DNA from: Cudoniella acicularis
Lineage: Eukaryota > Ascomycota > Leotiomycetes > Helotiales > Helotiaceae
Direction of reading: 5' to 3'
Assembly: GCA_013054445.1 (NCBI GenBank)
Contig: JAAMPI010000948.1
Location: 1 to 22,471 of the forward strand
DNA length: 22,471 nucleotides
A program made the position numbers and the translations under genes. Shown piece by piece: positions 20,829 to 22,471 of the stretch. How positions within the stretch are numbered: position 1 is the stretch's first letter; each line of letters opens with the position of its first letter. A model generated the notes under the pieces. The model was given only the letters and a program-made list of their open reading frames with translations. It made no database searches and had not been told where the DNA came from.

Positions 20829-22438
20829 GCTTTTTCTACCACCTTTAATCGAATGCATTGCCGGTGCTAATTTCACACCTTGCTGGCACTAATAATAGGG
20901 CTCTCTGGCGTTGCAAGATGCGTTATTGTGCCATCACGATTCCTTACTGGCGTTCGGGTGGACCCACGTCGATTCGCATAGTCGAATTCTTGTTCGTGTA
21001 CATATTTTCTTTTCACTAGCGATTACTTTGCGACCTGGTGATCATTCTTTCATCGACACGGCGCAGAGACATCCTCGGATACGGACACATGTTTCTTTTG
21101 TTCCGATACTCTTCTCACGAAGGTCAGGCCATCACGTATTCACGCACGATACACATGATACACGTTCCTTTTAGACACAAACACCCATGGATTCCAGCAT
21201 TTGCTTTTTTGTTACCCCTTGCAGGGCAGGGTATGGCGCAGCATGGAAGGGAGATGATATTCCAGACCCAGGCTGGACGGTGGATTTTGATAAACCCTTG
21301 GATTTTGCATGGGATTTAGAAAAGTCTTTTGCGATGACTGGGTCTCTGGAAATTTTTTTTGTTGGTGGGCCATCGCGAGATAGGGCCTTAATAGAGTAGA
21401 GATCAGTCAATCGATGCGTGTCTTCCAAATTTCTTGATGCATACTTGTGACGTGATTATGTATTTGAAAGCATTTGAAAAAAGCGATAGCTGAGATTCAA
21501 AGGCATGCCTATGACGTCCGAAATAAGGCCGATGGCACCTGACAATTTCTAACAACTTCCCAACAGCGACTAAGTACAACTGCGTTTTTATACTCTAAGT
21601 TGTTCGCGAGTCTCTAACCGGAAGTCTTATACGCTAGGCTTCATTCTCCTTGGTGTTTCACAGCTCCAAAGGTGTTATCGGGCCTAAGAACAAGGTAGAT
21701 TCTTGCGCATCTGAGCAAGTCAAAAACTTCGAGCACCAATCTACTCGGATAAGGCCACGAAGTTGGTGTTGAAGCTTCTACCTGTGCATGTTCAGAAACT
21801 TTCAACACGGTCCAGAACCTTTAAGGGATTTTCGCAAAAGCCGAAGACCAAGATTCGGAAATTTAAGCACGAATAAAGATCAGATCTCTCACGTAGAAGG
21901 AAATTGTCTTCAAGCCAGCGCGAAAGTTCTGCCCCAAAAGCCGACTCCTTCCAATCCCTTCATCGTGAAGTCTGCAAACGCTAAACGCTCGCTTCGCTTC
22001 CCCTATTCTCCCCTGCCCCAGCCAGCACAAGCGAACCCCACATCTCACCCAAAGCGGCCATGCCAAGAAACGCGGAGAAGACGGTGATTTGAAACGGCAT
22101 CGTCTTTTTCAACCACCTTTATTTTGCCACGAATTCTCATTTATTTGTGAGACAATAGCCTCTATTTCGCCAGGCGGCTTTTTGCCACCTGATTGAAGAT
22201 ACGCTGAGGGGCGGTAGAGCGGGCCGAGAGGATTTAGGTGACGAGATAATCGTGAATCGTGATGCGAATGCAGGTTAAGGGTTGGTTGCCTGGATTGGGA
22301 TGAACGGGGTGATGGGTTCGTGTTTGCAGGTATGTGGGCAAACACTTGAGAATAAATAATAGACCAGTGCATTTTCTAACACTCTCTGGCTTTTCCTAAA
22401 CCTCGCCTCTCTTTTTCAATTGCTCCCTTTGCAAAGCA
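20829..22438. other. 3' flank of the ORP1-like gene and intergenic DNA, no gene supported
   Basis: No recognisable gene. The first 100 bp or so after the stop are the likely 3' UTR, with AATAAT at about 20891. Open frames at 21187-21399 and 21788-22087 (plus), and 22109-22372 (minus), have no family likeness, no splice partners and unremarkable composition. Confidence 0.4.
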
Positions 22439-22471
22439 ATGATTCGCTCCTTCCCTCGCAGCCAGCCGGCA
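22439..22471 (+). CDS. Possible start of a new gene, cut by window edge
   Basis: ATG at 22439 opens a frame to the edge (MIRSFPRSQPA). It follows a pyrimidine-rich stretch (22381-22430) like a fungal promoter or leader, and the Arg/Ser-rich start could be a mitochondrial presequence. Only 11 codons are visible, so this is a guess. Confidence 0.15.
   Translation, partial: MIRSFPRSQPA

Noticed and set aside
21187..21399. 70-codon open frame downstream of the ORP1-like gene
   Set aside because: No family likeness and no splice partner; ordinary for a 3' flank.

Overview
The window looks like nuclear DNA of a filamentous ascomycete fungus. Four genes carry short introns of 46-52 nt, mostly GT-AG with CTAAC/CTGAC-type branch sites, and one gene has a 207-nt intron. 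The proteins (Pld1/Spo14, Coq7, Rtf1, an ORP1-like fungal-specific protein) read like those of Pezizomycotina. Leotiomycetes is my guess from sequence flavour and is not proven.

Layout, left to right. (1) 1-688, minus: N-terminal two thirds or so of a DUF218 protein, running off the left edge. (2) 976-2261, minus: a three-exon alpha/beta-hydrolase with a complete catalytic triad. (3) 2906-8424, plus: a very large PX-PH phospholipase D, divergent from the hydrolase. (4) 8593-9378, minus: mitochondrial COQ7, tail-to-tail with the phospholipase. (5) 9837-11835, plus: RTF1 of the Paf1 complex in four exons, head-to-head with COQ7. (6) 11836-16773: about 4.9 kb with no supportable gene, containing an AT-rich stretch, a GC-richer block and short tandem repeats. 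(7) 16774-20828, plus: a conserved fungal protein with a Cys/His array. I reconstruct it as two exons separated by a 1.64-kb intron, very long for a fungus. (8) 20829-22471: 3' flank with no convincing gene, possibly ending at the first codons of a new one.

The main pattern across the window is that four of the six genes carry a single-base reading-frame break inside otherwise well-conserved sequence. Three are one base too long in a homopolymer of six or seven (314-320, 1330-1336, 9065-9070). The fourth, in the ORP1-like gene, is one base short. PLD1 and RTF1 are intact. Because a respiratory core gene (COQ7) is among the broken ones, homopolymer sequencing error is the most economical explanation, but it is not the only one.

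The genes are mostly housekeeping (lipid signalling, ubiquinone synthesis, transcription elongation) and do not form a pathway. The less explored parts are the adjacent DUF218/hydrolase pair, the Cys/His domain of the ORP1-like protein, and its long upstream region and long intron. I see no mobile element, CRISPR array, rRNA, convincing tRNA or viral sequence.
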